DNA of 23,526 nt from an uncultured Eubacteriales bacterium (GTDB taxonomy: Bacteria > Bacillota > Clostridia > Oscillospirales > Oscillospiraceae): positions 1 through 23,526 of the forward strand of contig UQZJ01000023.1 in the NCBI GenBank assembly GCA_900545495.1. The letters are read 5' to 3'. The notes beneath the pieces were generated by a model. The model searched no databases. It saw only the letters and a list, made by a program, of their open reading frames with translations, and was not told the DNA's origin. A program made the position numbers and the translations under genes. Numbering within the stretch: the first letter of the stretch is position 1; every line of letters starts with the position of its first letter. Of the stretch, positions 6,089 to 16,111 are shown piece after piece.

Positions 6089-8077
6089 TTGAGTAAAAAG
6101 ATCATTCGCGGATTCCGCACCAATATGGCGCTGTACGGCCTGTGCCTTATTGCGTTCGTCATCGTGACCATCCCCTTTGAGCCGCTGCTGGCGCTGGCGG
6201 AGGCGGCGGTGGCCGCCGTGGTGCTGCTGGTGGGCAGCCGCCGCAACAAGATGGCGCAGGCCTCCGTGCGGCAGTACATGGACCGGGTTTCCGGCGGCAT
6301 GGACTCCGCACGCTCCAGCAATATGCTGTACGCGCCGCTGCCCATGCTGGTGTTCGACGCCACCACCGGCGAGGTGCTGTGGAGCAACGATATGTTCCTG
6401 CAGCTCACCAGCCAGAAGGAGAAGATCTTTGAGATGCTGGTGGACACGGTGGTGCCGGATTTCAGCTATCGCTGGCTGCTGGACGGCAAGCGGGAGTATC
6501 CGGAGCTGTTCCACTGGAACGGACGGATCTACCGGGTGTTCGGCGCGCTGAGCCATCCGGAGGAGATGCAGCGGGATCAGAACCCGCTGGCCACCACCTA
6601 TTGGATGGATGTCACCGACAGCGAGGAGATGCGCCAGACGCTGGAGCTGACCCGGCCGCTGGTGGCCATCCTTATGGTGGACAACTACGAGGAGCTGATG
6701 AAGGCCTGCCCGGAGAGCAAGCGCTCGGCGGTGCTGGCTGCACTGGAGGAGCAGCTGAACGACTGGGCGGCAAATTCCGGCGGGCTGCTGCTGGGCTACG
6801 ACCGCGACCGGTATCTGTTCGTGTTCGAGGAGAAGGACTACGGCGGCTATACCGAGAAGAAGTTCGACGTGCTGGAGAAGGTGCGGCAGGTACAGGCCGG
6901 CGAGGGCGTATATGCCACGCTGTCTATCGGCGTGGGCCGGGATGAGGACAGCTTTGACCAGCTGTTCAAGAACGCCTCGCTGGCGCTGGAGATGGCGCTC
7001 AGCCGCGGCGGCGATCAGGCCGTGGTGAAGGACCGGGTAAACTTCGAGTTCTACGGCGGGCGCAGCAAGTCCACGGAGAAGCGGACAAAGGTGAAGTCCC
7101 GGGTCATGGCCAACGCGCTGGGCGAGCTGATCGACGACGCCAAGCAGGTATACGTCATGGGTCACAAGTACGCGGACATGGACTCCGTCGGCGCGGCCAT
7201 GGGCGTGTGCTGCATCGCCCGAAAGCGGGGCAAGAAGTGCCAGATCGTCATTGACACGGAGAATAACGCAGCCCACCCGCTGATCCGGCGGATGCAGGCC
7301 CAGCCGGAGTACGCGGGGGTGCTGACCACCGGCGGCGAGGCGTTCCTGAAGTGTCAGCCCGGCACGCTGCTGGTGGTGGTGGACACCAACCGGCCGGAGA
7401 GCGTGGAGTCCGAGGAGATGCTGGAGACCTGCAACCGGGTGGCGGTCATCGACCACCACCGCCGGGGCAGCAGCTACATCGAGAAGATGGCGCTGAACTA
7501 CCACGAACCGTATGCCTCCTCCGCCAGCGAGCTGGTGGCGGAGCTGATGCAGTATCTGGTGGAGCCGTCCGACGTGCTGAAGTGCGAGGCGGAGGCGCTG
7601 CTGGCGGGCATCGTGCTGGATACGAAGAACTTTATCAACCGCACCGGCGGCCGCACCTTCGAGGCGGCGGCCTTCCTGCGGCGGCTGGGGGCGGATACCC
7701 AGGACGTGCAGCGTTTGTTCCAGGGGGATCTGCAATCCATGATCGACCGCTACGCCATTATCCGGCAGGCGGAGCTGTACCACGACGATATCGCCGTGGT
7801 AGCGCTGGAGGAGGAGTGCGACCGGGTGACGGCCGCCAAGGCCGCCGACGAGCTGCTGACCATCCGGGGCATCAAGGCGTCCTTCGTCCTGTACAAGAAG
7901 GGCGACGGCGTGTATATGTCCGCACGGTCACTGGGCGAGATCAACGTGCAGGTCATTCTGGAGGCGCTGGGCGGCGGCGGCAATTCCACCACGGCCGGCG
8001 GACAGGCAAACGACATTTCGGTGGACGAGGCCAGAGAAAAGCTGCTGGCGGCCATCGACCGGTATTTTGAAAACTGA
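6089..8077 (+). CDS. gdpP: Cyclic-di-AMP phosphodiesterase GdpP
   Basis: A 662-residue GdpP/YybT protein (B. subtilis 659), which hydrolyses c-di-AMP to pApA at the membrane. Two membrane helices (about residues 12-48) are followed by a PAS-like domain (about 78-165), a degenerate GGDEF domain (about 190-315) and the catalytic DHH/DHHA1 domains. Catalytic residues are visible: H359, D363 and D365 in VMGHKYADMDS, D432 in VVVDTNRPE, and D455-H456-H457 in AVIDHHRRG. The C-terminal GGGGNSTTAGGQ is the DHHA1 glycine motif. The TTG at 6089 is chosen because GAGAGGAGG precedes it at 6072-6080 and the promoter lies at 6005-6033. It is the first gene of a long cluster; the stop is 20 bases before rplI, the conserved Firmicutes neighbour. 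Loss or regulation of GdpP alters cell-wall and osmotic homeostasis in relatives. Confidence 0.95.
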   Translation: MSKKIIRGFRTNMALYGLCLIAFVIVTIPFEPLLALAEAAVAAVVLLVGSRRNKMAQASVRQYMDRVSGGMDSARSSNMLYAPLPMLVFDATTGEVLWSNDMFLQLTSQKEKIFEMLVDTVVPDFSYRWLLDGKREYPELFHWNGRIYRVFGALSHPEEMQRDQNPLATTYWMDVTDSEEMRQTLELTRPLVAILMVDNYEELMKACPESKRSAVLAALEEQLNDWAANSGGLLLGYDRDRYLFVFEEKDYGGYTEKKFDVLEKVRQVQAGEGVYATLSIGVGRDEDSFDQLFKNASLALEMALSRGGDQAVVKDRVNFEFYGGRSKSTEKRTKVKSRVMANALGELIDDAKQVYVMGHKYADMDSVGAAMGVCCIARKRGKKCQIVIDTENNAAHPLIRRMQAQPEYAGVLTTGGEAFLKCQPGTLLVVVDTNRPESVESEEMLETCNRVAVIDHHRRGSSYIEKMALNYHEPYASSASELVAELMQYLVEPSDVLKCEAEALLAGIVLDTKNFINRTGGRTFEAAAFLRRLGADTQDVQRLFQGDLQSMIDRYAIIRQAELYHDDIAVVALEEECDRVTAAKAADELLTIRGIKASFVLYKKGDGVYMSARSLGEINVQVILEALGGGGNSTTAGGQANDISVDEAREKLLAAIDRYFEN

Positions 8078-8097
8078 CGAAAAGGAGATATGCAACG

Positions 8098-8547
8098 ATG
8101 AAGGTCATTCTCAAGCAGGATGTGAAGGGCAAGGGCAAGAAGGGTCAGATGATCGAGGCGGCAGAGGGCTACGCCCGCAATTTCCTGCTGCCCAAGGGTC
8201 TGGCGGTGGAGGCCACCCCCGACGCGGTGAACACCATGAATTTGCAGGCCAAGGCCAAGGCCAAGGCGGACGCGGAGGCCAAGGCGGAGGCACTGGCCAT
8301 CGCCGAGAAGCTCAAGAGCTGTCAGGTAAAGATCGCCGCCAAGGGCGGCGAGGGCGGCAAGCTGTTCGGCGCCGTTACCGGCAAGGAGATCTCCGGCGCG
8401 CTGAAGGAGCAGTTCGGTATGGACATCGACGGCAAGAAGCTGGTGCTGGAGCAGCCCATCAAGAGCTTCGGCGGCTATCAGGTCAAGGCCAAGCTGGGCT
8501 TTGAGGTCAGCGGCACAGTGTACGTCCTCGTCATCGAGGAGAAGTAA
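8098..8547 (+). CDS. rplI: 50S ribosomal protein L9
   Basis: A 149-residue L9 with the family signature at the N-terminus (MKVILKQDVKGKGKKGQMIE, then AEGYARNFLLPKGLA). The central connecting helix is unusually repetitive, mostly Ala and Lys (about residues 50-72, QAKAKAKADAEAKAEALAIA). The C-terminal domain (GKLFGAVTGKEISGALKEQF) also matches. L9 binds 23S rRNA at the base of the L1 stalk and helps reading-frame maintenance. AAAAGGAG lies at 8080-8087 before ATG 8098. It lies between gdpP and dnaB, the usual Firmicutes order. Confidence 0.97.
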   Translation: MKVILKQDVKGKGKKGQMIEAAEGYARNFLLPKGLAVEATPDAVNTMNLQAKAKAKADAEAKAEALAIAEKLKSCQVKIAAKGGEGGKLFGAVTGKEISGALKEQFGMDIDGKKLVLEQPIKSFGGYQVKAKLGFEVSGTVYVLVIEEK

Positions 8548-8580
8548 CCGTCTACATCACAACGGAAGGGAGGCCCTCAT

Positions 8581-9933
8581 ATGGCTGCGGACGAGCTGCT
8601 GCTGCGGCAGGCGCCCCATTCACCGCAGGCAGAGCAGGCGGTGCTGGGCTCCATGCTCATCGACCCCGACTGCATCAAGGACGTCATGGACAAGCTGCGG
8701 CCGGAGGATTTCTACCTGCGGGCAAACCGCGATATTTTTGAGACCATCTATCATATGTTCGTCTACTCCCGCCCCATTGACGGCGTCACCGTGGCGGGGG
8801 AGATGGAGAAAACCGGTGTCTACAACGACAACACAAGGGACTATCTGCTGCAATTGATGGACGTGACGCCCACCAGCGCCAACGTCATGGAGTATGTGCA
8901 GATCGTACTGGATAAGTCGCTGATGCGGCAGGTGGCGTCCGCCGCCGGGAGCATCAGCGCCATGGTGCTGGACGGCGCCGGCGACGCCGGCGATATGCTG
9001 GAGGCGGCGGAGCAGAAGGTGTATGCCATCCGCCGCGGCCGCAGCGCCCAGAACATGGTGCCTGTGAGCATGGTGCTGGAGGACGTGATGGCGCATCTGG
9101 CGGAGCTGACCGCCAGCGGCGGCAAGACGCTGCCGGGCCTGTCCACGGGACTTTCCGCCGTGGATGCCAAGATCAACGGCCTGAACAAGTCCGACCTACT
9201 GCTGCTGGCCGCCCGACCCGGCATGGGCAAGACCAGTATGGCGCTGAACGTGGCGCTGTCGGCGGCGCGGGAATCCGGCAAGACCGTGGCCATCTTCTCC
9301 CTGGAGATGTCCAAAGAGCAGCTGGTGACCCGGCTCATCGCCAGCGAGGGGCTGGTGGAGAACACCCGTCTGGTGACGGGCAACCTGCGGGAGAGCGACT
9401 GGCAGCGCATCGCCGAGGCGGCGTCCTCCCTGAGCCGGATGGACATCCGCATCGACGACAATCCGCTGCTGACGGTGGCGGATATGAACGCCAAGTGCCG
9501 GCGGCTGGATAACCTGGGACTGGTGGTCATCGACTATCTCCAGCTGATGACCTCTGCCGGCGGGAAGGGCTACTCCGGCGAAAACCGCCAGCAGGCGGTG
9601 TCGGATATCAGCCGTATGTTGAAGATCATGGCCAAGGAGCTGCAGGTGCCGGTGCTGTGCCTGAGCCAGCTGAGCCGTGCCAACGAAAAGCGGGACGACA
9701 AGCGGCCCATGCTGTCCGACCTCCGCGAGTCCGGCGCTATCGAGCAGGACGCGGATATCGTGCTGTTTCTGTACCGCGACGACTACTACAACAGCGATTC
9801 GGAAAAGCGCAACGTGGCCGAGTGCATCGTGGCCAAGAACCGCCACGGTGAGACGGGCAAGGTGGAGCTGCGGTGGATGCCGGAGTACACCGCCTTCGGC
9901 ACGCTGGAGAACCGCTATGACGATGAGGAGTGA
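8581..9933 (+). CDS. dnaB: Replicative DNA helicase DnaB
   Basis: A 450-residue replicative helicase (called DnaC in B. subtilis), the hexameric motor that unwinds DNA at the fork. The N-terminal domain (residues 1-150) begins with the typical PHSPQAEQAVLGSMLIDP. The RecA-like domain carries Walker A ARPGMGKT at 211-218, the FSLEMSKEQL segment, Walker B VVIDYLQLM, and LSQLSRANEKR with the arginine-containing LRESGAIEQDAD. The C-terminus VAKNRHGETGKVELRW is standard. No intein is present. GGGAGG at 8568-8573 precedes ATG 8581. It is tightly placed after rplI and three bases before tilS. Confidence 0.97.
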   Translation: MAADELLLRQAPHSPQAEQAVLGSMLIDPDCIKDVMDKLRPEDFYLRANRDIFETIYHMFVYSRPIDGVTVAGEMEKTGVYNDNTRDYLLQLMDVTPTSANVMEYVQIVLDKSLMRQVASAAGSISAMVLDGAGDAGDMLEAAEQKVYAIRRGRSAQNMVPVSMVLEDVMAHLAELTASGGKTLPGLSTGLSAVDAKINGLNKSDLLLLAARPGMGKTSMALNVALSAARESGKTVAIFSLEMSKEQLVTRLIASEGLVENTRLVTGNLRESDWQRIAEAASSLSRMDIRIDDNPLLTVADMNAKCRRLDNLGLVVIDYLQLMTSAGGKGYSGENRQQAVSDISRMLKIMAKELQVPVLCLSQLSRANEKRDDKRPMLSDLRESGAIEQDADIVLFLYRDDYYNSDSEKRNVAECIVAKNRHGETGKVELRWMPEYTAFGTLENRYDDEE

Positions 9934-9936
9934 GCC

Positions 9937-11223
9937 ATGGACCTGACGCCGTGGATGGAGCGCTGGCATATGCTGCCCCAACAGGGCGGCATTGTGCTGT
10001 GCGGCGTGTCAGGCGGACGGGATTCCGTCTGTCTGCTGGACTATCTGCATAAGCTGGGACAGCAGCGGGGCTTTACCGCCGCGGCGGGACACCTGAACCA
10101 CCTGATGCGCCCCACCGCCCAGCGGGACGAGGACTTCGTCCGGGCCTTCTGCGCCCAGCGGGACATCCCCTTTTACACGGAGAGCGCCGATGTGTACGGC
10201 CTGTGCGATGTGTGGGATCTGACGGTGGAGGAGACAGGCCGCCGGGCGCGGTACGACTTTCTCCAGCGGACGGCGGCAGCCATCGGCGCGGAGAAGATCG
10301 CCACCGCCCACCACCGGGACGATCTGGCGGAGACGGTGCTTTTGCAGCTGCTGCGCGGCACCGGGCCGCAGGGACTGACTGGCATCCCGCCGGTGCGGGG
10401 CAACATCGTGCGGCCGCTGCTGGACACGCCGCGCCGGGACATTGAGCGGTATATCGCGGAAAATGGGCTGACCTACGTCACCGACGAGACCAACCGTGAT
10501 CTGGCCTACGCCCGGAACCGGCTGCGGCTGGAGATCTGGCCGGAGCTGGAGCGCATCAATCCCTCCGCGTCGGCGCATATTGCGCGGACGGCGGACATCC
10601 TGCGGCGTGAGAGCGCCTATCTGGACGAGTTGGCGGCGGGATACCTGCCGGAGACGGGTACCTCCGTGTCCTGCGAGGCACTGCTGGCGGCGCCGGAGGC
10701 ACTGCGCCCCCGATTGCTGCGGCTGCTGCTGGATCGGCTGGGTACGGGCAAGAAGGACGTGACCGCCGGGCATCTGGCGGCGCTGGAGCATCTGGCTGCC
10801 GGAGAGGGTACGCTGGCGCTGCCCGGCGGCGCCGCGGCGGTATGCCGGAACGGCGTGCTGACGCTGGCGGCGGCGGAGACGCCGCCGGAGGAGACGGCGC
10901 TGCGGGAGGGGGAGAACTTCTTCGGCGCGGTGCGGCTTCTGGTGAGCCGGACGCCTGCGGCGGGCGCGCTGGCACTGCGCTGCGGACGACGGCAGGTGCT
11001 GACCGCCCGGTGCTGGCGGCGGGACGACCGGCTGATGCTGCCGGGCAGCCGGGGAGAGCGGAGCGTCAAGCGGCTGCTCTCCGAGCGGGGGATCCCCCCC
11101 GAGAAACGGGAAACGCTCCCGGTGTTCTGCGTGGACGGCGCTCTCGCCGCCGTGTGGGGCGTGGGCGTGGACAGGAGATTTCTGCCGGAGACCTCCGGCG
11201 AGAACCTATATATTACAATGTGA
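9937..11223 (+). CDS. tilS: tRNA(Ile)-lysidine synthase
   Basis: A 428-residue TilS, which attaches lysine to C34 of the CAU-anticodon tRNA-Ile so that it reads AUA. The N-terminal ATP-pyrophosphatase domain has the PP-loop SGGRDS at residues 25-30 (the family consensus is SGGxDS) and downstream HLNHLMRP and TAHHRDDLAETVLLQLLRGTG. DTPRRDIERYIAENGL and DETNRDLAYARNRLR are also hallmark segments. The C-terminal TilS domain (about 350-428) ends near REGENFFG...RLMLPGSRGERSVKRLL, with the usual VWGVGVD before the end. ATG 9937 starts three bases after the dnaB stop, so it is coupled. tilS followed by hpt and ftsH is a standard Firmicutes order. Confidence 0.95.
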   Translation: MDLTPWMERWHMLPQQGGIVLCGVSGGRDSVCLLDYLHKLGQQRGFTAAAGHLNHLMRPTAQRDEDFVRAFCAQRDIPFYTESADVYGLCDVWDLTVEETGRRARYDFLQRTAAAIGAEKIATAHHRDDLAETVLLQLLRGTGPQGLTGIPPVRGNIVRPLLDTPRRDIERYIAENGLTYVTDETNRDLAYARNRLRLEIWPELERINPSASAHIARTADILRRESAYLDELAAGYLPETGTSVSCEALLAAPEALRPRLLRLLLDRLGTGKKDVTAGHLAALEHLAAGEGTLALPGGAAAVCRNGVLTLAAAETPPEETALREGENFFGAVRLLVSRTPAAGALALRCGRRQVLTARCWRRDDRLMLPGSRGERSVKRLLSERGIPPEKRETLPVFCVDGALAAVWGVGVDRRFLPETSGENLYITM

Positions 11224-11246
11224 GAAAATTACGGAGGATAGAGCGT

Positions 11247-11801
11247 ATGGCAAAGAGCAATATGGATCAGGATATTCTGAAGGTCCTGCTGTCCGAGGAG
11301 GAGATCAAGGCCCGTGTGCAGGTGTTGGGCGACCAGCTGTATGAGGCGTTCCACGACAAGAACCCCCTTTTCGTGGGTGTTCTGAAGGGATGCTTCATCT
11401 TCATGGCGGATCTGGTGCGTGCCGCACAGTTCAAGAGCGAGCTGGAGTTCATCGGCGTGTCCTCCTACCAAAACGGCACCAAGTCCTCCGGCGTGGTGCA
11501 GATCACCCGCGACTTGCAGGAGGACATCAACGGCCGGGACATCATCATTGTGGAGGACATTCTGGATTCCGGCAACACGCTGATGTTTTTGAAGAATTAC
11601 CTCATGGCCAAGGGCGCAGCGTCCATCACCATCGTCACCCTGCTGGATAAGCCCTCCCGCCGGGAGAAGGCCATCACCGCCGACTACATCGGCTTCGTGG
11701 TGCCTGACGAGTTTGTGGTGGGGTACGGCCTGGACTATGCCCAGCAGTACCGCAATATGCCCTACATCGGCGTGCTGAAGCCGGAGGTATACAGCAAGTA
11801 A
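11247..11801 (+). CDS. hpt: Hypoxanthine phosphoribosyltransferase
   Basis: A 184-residue purine-salvage enzyme that makes IMP or GMP from hypoxanthine or guanine and PRPP. The PRPP-binding loop IIIVEDILDSGNTL is at residues 99-112, the N-terminal PPi loop is FVGVLKGCFIFMADL, and VPDEFVVGYGLDYAQQYRNM near the C-terminus is the typical purine-binding region. ATG 11247 is used, with ACGGAGG at 11231-11237; the open frame extends far upstream inside tilS but has no start with a ribosome-binding site there. It follows tilS by 23 bases. Length is normal. Confidence 0.96.
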   Translation: MAKSNMDQDILKVLLSEEEIKARVQVLGDQLYEAFHDKNPLFVGVLKGCFIFMADLVRAAQFKSELEFIGVSSYQNGTKSSGVVQITRDLQEDINGRDIIIVEDILDSGNTLMFLKNYLMAKGAASITIVTLLDKPSRREKAITADYIGFVVPDEFVVGYGLDYAQQYRNMPYIGVLKPEVYSK

Positions 11802-11807
11802 CATAAT

Positions 11808-11838
11808 GCACAGCGTATACGGAACGTATATGCTGTGC
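11808..11838 (+). other. Intergenic hairpin between hpt and lepB
   Basis: GCACAGCGTATAC (11808-11820) pairs with GTATATGCTGTGC (11826-11838) over 13 positions, one of them G-U, around a GGAAC loop. No T run follows, so it is not a standard terminator. It may stabilise the upstream mRNA or set the ratio of hpt to lepB. Confidence 0.6.
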
Positions 11839-11873
11839 GAACGGACAGGCAAGAAAACTGAAGGAGGAGCCAC

Positions 11874-12533
11874 ATGGAGAACAAGGGCGGCAAGCGATTG
11901 GCGCGTAAGGATACGGACAGGCGGCGGGAGGAGCTGCCGGAGGCGGTGGAAAAGCCTGCGGAAACGGAGGGGGACGCGGTCGGCCCGCAGATGAGCCGCG
12001 GCCGCCGGCTGTGGCACGACTACGGGTATCTGGTGGTCACACTGGCGGTGGTATTCGTGCTGTTCCGCGTGCTGCTGCAGCTTGCCTATGTGCCAAGCGG
12101 CTCCATGGAGACGACCATCCCCACCAAGTCTCTGCTCGTCGGCTGGCGGCTGCCCTATGTGGTGTCCGATCCGCTGCCGGAGCGGGGAGACATCGTCACG
12201 TTTTGGAGTGAGGAGTTGGACCGGGTGCTGGTAAAGCGTGTTATCGGCTTGCCGGGGGAGACGGTCTCCATCAAGGACGGCTTCGTCTATATCAACGGCG
12301 AGAAGCTGGACGAGGACTATCTGCCGGTCAGCGGGATTACCCAGAGCGAGAAGACGACCTTTGAGGTGCCGGCGGGACACATCTTTGCGATGGGCGACAA
12401 CCGCACCGGCTCGCTGGACAGCCGATATTGGAACGATCCGTATATACCGCTGAACCAGATACAGGGTCGTATGCTGCTGGCGGTCTCCATCGGCCCGAAG
12501 CAGAGCTGGCAGGGCATCCGGTGGATCGCATAA
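11874..12533 (+). CDS. lepB: Signal peptidase I
   Basis: A 219-residue type I signal peptidase (family S26) that removes signal peptides on the outer face of the membrane. A charged N-terminus of about 48 residues precedes one membrane helix (about 50-70). Catalytic Ser77 lies in VPSGSMETTI and the general-base Lys121 in RVLVKRVIGLPGE. The conserved MGDNRTGSLDSRYW box follows. ATG 11874 has AAGGAGG at 11861-11867. It sits between hpt and ftsH, which are neighbours in B. subtilis, so it is an extra gene in this cluster. The cytoplasmic N-terminal tail is somewhat long and rich in Arg and Glu, but the rest is standard. Confidence 0.95.
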   Translation: MENKGGKRLARKDTDRRREELPEAVEKPAETEGDAVGPQMSRGRRLWHDYGYLVVTLAVVFVLFRVLLQLAYVPSGSMETTIPTKSLLVGWRLPYVVSDPLPERGDIVTFWSEELDRVLVKRVIGLPGETVSIKDGFVYINGEKLDEDYLPVSGITQSEKTTFEVPAGHIFAMGDNRTGSLDSRYWNDPYIPLNQIQGRMLLAVSIGPKQSWQGIRWIA

Positions 12534-12545
12534 GGGGGAGAAGCT

Positions 12546-14384
<1,839 letters not shown>

Positions 14385-14392
14385 AGGAGTAA

Positions 14393-14428
14393 ACGAGGCC
14401 CTGCGGCTTTACCGCAGGGCCTCGTTTT
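14393..14428 (+). terminator. Terminator after ftsH
   Basis: A perfect 14-bp stem, ACGAGGCCCTGCGG (14393-14406) with its complement at 14412-14425, has a five-base loop and TTTT at 14425-14428. It ends the gdpP-ftsH cluster nine bases after the stop codon. Confidence 0.92.
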
Positions 14429-14430
14429 CG

Positions 14431-14646
14431 TGCTAAATGGCAAAGAAGCTGTAAAGAACCAAAAAAGAGCTGTGCGGCTTGGGCAAAATGACGAAACAAA
14501 TGTCCGCCATACGAGGACGTTTGTCGAGATAGACGGCGGCAAATTTACGGAACCTGTGTGTGACGGGGAGACAAAACCAACGGAAAAGCGGGAGAAGTAC
14601 GACCTTCTGTGTGGAAAACGGCACGATTTTTCGGAGCAAATCACAA
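14431..14646. other. Gene-free spacer upstream of the liv promoter
   Basis: This more AT-rich spacer between the ftsH terminator and the liv promoter has no convincing gene; an open frame beginning at a GTG (14430) has no ribosome-binding site and resembles nothing. It contains a 10-bp inverted repeat, ACAAATGTCC (14496-14505) with GGACGTTTGT (14515-14524), one pair being G-U. This could be a regulator site or part of a small RNA. Confidence 0.4.
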
Positions 14647-14675
14647 TTGTAATTGAAAGGGAGTTTCGATAAAAT
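14647..14675 (+). promoter_or_regulatory. Promoter of the liv operon
   Basis: TTGTAA (14647-14652), a 17-bp spacer and TAAAAT (14670-14675). Transcription would start near 14682, giving a leader of about 58 bases in which GAGGC (14689-14693) can pair with GCCTC (14710-14714). The pairing lies close to the AGGAGG of livJ. Confidence 0.6.
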
Positions 14676-14739
14676 GTGGACATTCTATGAGGCGCCCATT
14701 TGGGAGGGGGCCTCGGAGAAAGCTTAGGAGGAAAAAGAA

Positions 14740-15924
14740 ATGAAGAAGTTATTTGCAATGCTTCTGGCGCTGGTCATGGCGCTGACTCTGGTCGCCTGCG
14801 GTGAGCAGGGCGGTAACGACCCGCAGGGTGGTGCGACCGGCGATAAGGTCATCAAGATCGGCGTGTTTGAGCCGCAGTCCGGCGATAACGGCGCCGGCGG
14901 CAAGCAGGAGATCCTGGGTATGCAGTATGCCAACAAGATGTTCCCCACCGTCACCGTGGGCGGCGAGGAGTATCAGGTCGAGCTGGTGTATGCCGACAAC
15001 GCATCGTCCAACGATAAGGCGCCCACCGCCGCACAGACTCTGATCTCTCAGGGTGTGTCCGTGGTGCTTGGCTCCTACGGCTCCGGCGTGTCCAACGCCG
15101 CCGGTGATACCTTCTCCGCAGCGCAGGTGCCGGCCATCGGCGTGACCTGCACCAACCCGCAGGTGACCTCCGACTGCGATGCGTATTTCCGCATTTGCTT
15201 CCTGGATCCGTTCCAGGGTACGGTCCTGGCCAACTACGCCAAGAACGAGCTGAAGGCTACCAAGGCATACTGCCTGGCCAAGCAGGGCGACGACTACTCC
15301 GGCGGTCTGGCCAACTACTTCATCAAGGCCTTCGGCCAGGAGAACTGCGTCTATGAGCAGTTCCCCGAGGGTACGTCCGACTTCTCCACCTACATCACCA
15401 ACGCCCAGCAGCAGGGCTGCAACGTGTTCTTCTCCCCTGTGTCTCTGGAGGCCGCGGCACAGATCATCGCCAAGGCGGAGACCCAGAATCTGGGTATGCC
15501 CATTCTGGCCGGTGATACATGGGACTCCAACGTGGTGCTGGAGGCTGCCAAGGGTACCAAGCTGGATATCTGCGTTACCACCTTCTATCAGGAGGGCGTG
15601 AACGCGGACTTCGACGCGGCGATCAAGGCGTGGATCGACAGTGACGCCACCGCCAAGACCAACAACGGCGGCGACAACAAGCTGTCCGCCGTGACCGTCA
15701 TGGGCTATGATGCCTACTGCGTGGCGCTGGAGGCCATCAAGGCCGCCGACTCCGCCGACCCCGCTGCGGTTTTGGCCGCCCTGCCTAACGTGGCCTGCGA
15801 GGGCATCACCGGCAGCATCTCCTTCAATGACATTGGCGATGCCAACCGTGACAGCGCCGTGGTCAAGAAGTGCAATACCGAGACGGCTGACTGGGACTTC
15901 GTCACCGTGGCAAAGGTAAGCTGA
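14740..15924 (+). CDS. livJ: Branched-chain amino-acid ABC transporter, substrate-binding lipoprotein
   Basis: A 394-residue periplasmic-binding-type lipoprotein (Leu/Ile/Val receptor family). The signal peptide MKKLFAMLLALVMALTLVAC ends in a lipobox with C20 as the lipid-modified residue, followed by a short Gly/Gln linker. The mature part begins VIKIGVFEPQSGDNGAGGKQ and contains QYANKMFPTVTVGGEEYQVE, PTAAQTLISQGVSVVLGSYG and the later DQFPEGTSDFSTYI-like region (FPEGTSDFSTYITNAQQQG), all typical of type I periplasmic-binding proteins for branched-chain amino acids. The ribosome-binding site AGGAGG is at 14726-14731. The permease and ATPase genes follow. The precise ligand cannot be read from the sequence; other amides or amino acids are possible. 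Confidence 0.92.
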   Translation: MKKLFAMLLALVMALTLVACGEQGGNDPQGGATGDKVIKIGVFEPQSGDNGAGGKQEILGMQYANKMFPTVTVGGEEYQVELVYADNASSNDKAPTAAQTLISQGVSVVLGSYGSGVSNAAGDTFSAAQVPAIGVTCTNPQVTSDCDAYFRICFLDPFQGTVLANYAKNELKATKAYCLAKQGDDYSGGLANYFIKAFGQENCVYEQFPEGTSDFSTYITNAQQQGCNVFFSPVSLEAAAQIIAKAETQNLGMPILAGDTWDSNVVLEAAKGTKLDICVTTFYQEGVNADFDAAIKAWIDSDATAKTNNGGDNKLSAVTVMGYDAYCVALEAIKAADSADPAAVLAALPNVACEGITGSISFNDIGDANRDSAVVKKCNTETADWDFVTVAKVS

Positions 15925-15958
15925 GGAACAGACGATTTCATGTAAGTGATACAGCGCA

Positions 15959-15988
15959 GGCTGGCGGGAGCGTCAGCTCCCGCCAGCC
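15959..15988 (+). other. Hairpin after livJ
   Basis: A perfect 13-bp stem, GGCTGGCGGGAGC (15959-15971) with its complement at 15976-15988, and a GTCA loop. There is no T run, so a processing or 3'-stabilising role is likelier than full termination, which would let the receptor be made in excess over the permease. Confidence 0.75.
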
Positions 15989-16000
15989 ACTGCATATAGC

Positions 16001-16061
16001 CCCGGCGGCAGAGGCAAAAGAGTCCCATGAGAAACGGAACTCTTTTGCGGCGGCCGCCGGG
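16001..16061 (+). other. Compound hairpin before livH
   Basis: An outer stem CCCGGCGGC (16001-16009) with GCCGCCGGG (16053-16061) encloses an inner 10-bp stem GCAAAAGAGT (16014-16023) with ACTCTTTTGC (16039-16048). The two are separated by a four-by-four internal loop. It lies 50 bases ahead of livH and no gene overlaps it. Confidence 0.75.
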
Positions 16062-16111
16062 AAGCAGTCGTCTGGAGAGGCGGAAAGAATGTAGATAGGG
16101 AGGGACCCTGT

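Noticed and set aside
8245..8300. Short tandem repeats AAGGCC/AAGGCG inside rplI
   Set aside because: They encode the Ala/Lys-rich connecting helix of L9 and keep frame; this is protein composition, not a repeat element.
14430..14672. 80-codon open frame between ftsH and livJ
   Set aside because: The GTG start lies inside the end of the terminator, there is no ribosome-binding site, and it overlaps the liv promoter.
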